The notes under the pieces: model-generated
What the model was told of the DNA's origin: nothing
What the model saw: only the letters and a program-made list of their open reading frames with translations
The model's database searches: none
Assembly (NCBI GenBank): GCA_002737585.1
Contig: NSIA01000185.1
Coordinates: 1 to 5,988, forward strand
DNA length: 5,988 nucleotides
Direction: 5' to 3'
From: Planctomycetaceae bacterium
Lineage (GTDB): Bacteria > Planctomycetota > Phycisphaerae > Phycisphaerales > SM1A02
Made by a program: the position numbers and the translations under genes
Shown here: piece after piece, positions 4,928-5,988 of the stretch
Layout of the letters: every line of letters begins with the position of its first letter
How positions within the stretch are numbered: position 1 is the first letter of the stretch

Positions 4928-5857
4928 TTAGTTCCGCTGATCAAGGCGCTCAACGCGCATTTGTCGGTTGTTGACCATGTCTGCAACGTCGATCCACTTG
5001 GATGAATTCGTGACATGCGCGTCCAAGAACAACATGCAGCATGCGTCACCGACGTATCGGAATTCCACCTCGCACTCGGCGTTCCCTGGGGTCCACGCGT
5101 TCGGTGCCGTGGTGGGAAGCGGAATGGTCTCACCAGCGCGACTGTCGACCGCGTAGATCGACATCCCGGGATATCGAATCATGGCGTTCGTGTACCAGTT
5201 GCTGACGTTGGTGTTGGTGTTTGGACGCGAGTCAAAGAAGTCGTTCGCGGCGAAGTAGCCGGGCTGGCCCTTCTCACGAATGCCGGCACCGTTTCCAAAC
5301 GGGCGCGCGATCTCTGCAGCGTCAGCTGAGAGCGGCTTGAGCATCTCCACCTTCGAACGGAAGGGGTTGGATTCCACCATGTCCGGATTGGTGTACGCCC
5401 AGTAGTCAGGCGAGTCATAGCGATAGTCCCACGTGGGGCTTGGCGCGTCGCTGGCATTTGGAAGCAGCGGTCCAAACTTGCCGACGGTCCAAAGAATGTC
5501 GGTCCAGGTTCCTTTGAACAGTTGCCCGATATTTGGGTTGGCGCCGGCGGGTGACGGACTACGCACCTGCGTCTTGGCAAACGGGCCGCTGTAGTCAAAT
5601 TGGCTGGGAACGATGTAGTCGCGGCTATCCAGCGAATACATGGTCATCAGCGAACCGATGGTGCGCAGGTTGCTTTGGCTGGTCACCAATTGCGCGTTGC
5701 GCTTGACGATGCCCAGTGCTGGCAACAAGATGCCAATGAGTGCGGCGATGATCGCAACGACCACCATGATCTCTACCAGTGTCACGCCGCGGCTGAGTTG
5801 CCGGGTGCGTGTTGAGTGCAGAGCGCGGATGGAGTGAGGTGCCAATGATTGCTGCAT
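4928..5857 (-). CDS. Prepilin-type N-terminal cleavage/methylation domain protein (type II pseudopilin-like)
   Basis: From ATG 5857 the protein has 309 residues. The leader of 24 residues is basic (Arg, His, Lys-poor) and ends SRG. The prepilin peptidase site is G24|V25, followed by TLVEI with Glu29 at the required +5 position, and a hydrophobic helix MVVVAIIAALIGILLPALG at about 31-49. The next helix, RNAQLVTSQSNLRTIGSLMTMY, is typical of pseudopilin-like proteins. The large C-terminal part is rich in Trp, Tyr, Pro and Asn and ends near YVGDACCMLFLDAHV, which resembles the H-x9-DG-type C-terminus common in planctomycetes (DAH in place of the usual DGH). Such proteins are processed at the inner membrane and may join type II secretion or pilus-like fibres; the specific role is unknown. 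A GTG start at 5905 would add 16 residues but lacks a ribosome site. No secretion genes adjoin it. Confidence 0.9.
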   Translation of the reverse strand: MQQSLAPHSIRALHSTRTRQLSRGVTLVEIMVVVAIIAALIGILLPALGIVKRNAQLVTSQSNLRTIGSLMTMYSLDSRDYIVPSQFDYSGPFAKTQVRSPSPAGANPNIGQLFKGTWTDILWTVGKFGPLLPNASDAPSPTWDYRYDSPDYWAYTNPDMVESNPFRSKVEMLKPLSADAAEIARPFGNGAGIREKGQPGYFAANDFFDSRPNTNTNVSNWYTNAMIRYPGMSIYAVDSRAGETIPLPTTAPNAWTPGNAECEVEFRYVGDACCMLFLDAHVTNSSKWIDVADMVNNRQMRVERLDQRN

Positions 5858-5864
5858 GCTGATG

Positions 5865-5868
5865 CCTC
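5865..5868 (-). promoter_or_regulatory. Shine-Dalgarno GAGG deciding the prepilin-like start
   Basis: GAGG lies 7 nt before ATG 5857. The alternative in-frame GTG at 5905 has no purine-rich site before it, so the ATG is preferred and the leader peptide is 24 rather than 40 residues. Confidence 0.65.
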
Positions 5869-5938
5869 GTGCGGAATATGCCGTCGCGGAAGTGGCCAGT
5901 ATCACAGTGAATGCACAGACCTATACGGAGTAACGCGG

Positions 5939-5959
5939 GGAATCTGTTGCCGAGATTCC
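5939..5959. repeat. 7-bp perfect inverted repeat upstream of the prepilin-like gene
   Basis: GGAATCT and AGATTCC are separated by 7 nt (centre near 5949), about 80 nt upstream of the preferred start codon. It could be an operator for the prepilin-like gene or a hairpin ending a gene that enters from the right. No T-run follows on either strand. The rest of 5858-5988 shows no convincing gene and no convincing promoter. Confidence 0.35.
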
Positions 5960-5988
5960 TACGCGTTCATTCTGCGCAGGAATTCAGG

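Noticed and set aside
5858..5905. GTG 5905 as the start of the prepilin-like gene
   Set aside because: No ribosome site precedes it and it gives a 40-residue leader. ATG 5857 has GAGG at 7 nt and a 24-residue leader.

Overview
The window looks like chromosomal housekeeping DNA from a GC-rich bacterium. The most likely source is a member of the Planctomycetota, perhaps a Phycisphaerae-like lineage. This rests on three things. EF-Tu has an unusual switch I, with the RGITI motif replaced by a longer stretch ending in IVTIATSHVEY, which I recall from planctomycete EF-Tu. NusG has a long N-terminal extension. There is a stand-alone prepilin-type 'SRG|VTLVEI' secreted protein of a kind abundant in that phylum. 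The assignment is inference from memory, not a search result. Every gene I can support lies on the minus strand, so transcription runs from high to low coordinates.

In transcription order the right end holds a short upstream region with a 7-bp inverted repeat, then a prepilin-like protein (4928-5857). A 167-nt gap follows, carrying a sigma70-type promoter candidate. It leads into a translation/secretion cluster: tRNA-Thr(GGT), tuf (EF-Tu), rpmG (ribosomal protein L33, 59 aa), tRNA-Trp(CCA), secE and nusG. The tRNA-Thr next to tuf, and the order tuf - rpmG - tRNA-Trp - secE - nusG, are old conserved bacterial arrangements. The tuf-rpmG gap contains a strong 59-nt hairpin plus a second, GAAA-capped hairpin, neither followed by a U-tract.

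After nusG the conserved cluster stops. Instead of rplK-rplA-rplJ-rplL-rpoB there is a 126-nt gap with small hairpins, then an unrecognised lipoprotein. That gene overlaps by GTGA with a UbiA-family membrane prenyltransferase, which runs off the left end. The UbiA gene starts at GTG 819 and its motifs resemble the group used in menaquinone (futalosine, MqnP-like) or ubiquinone synthesis.

The cluster supplies the translation elongation GTPase, a ribosomal protein, two tRNAs, the SecYEG subunit SecE and the transcription elongation factor NusG. The lipoprotein-UbiA pair is probably a separate or readthrough unit. I found no mobile element, CRISPR array or clear novel multi-gene system. The points worth a second look are the EF-Tu switch I, the tuf-rpmG RNA structures, the broken nusG-rplK synteny, and the coupled lipoprotein-UbiA pair.
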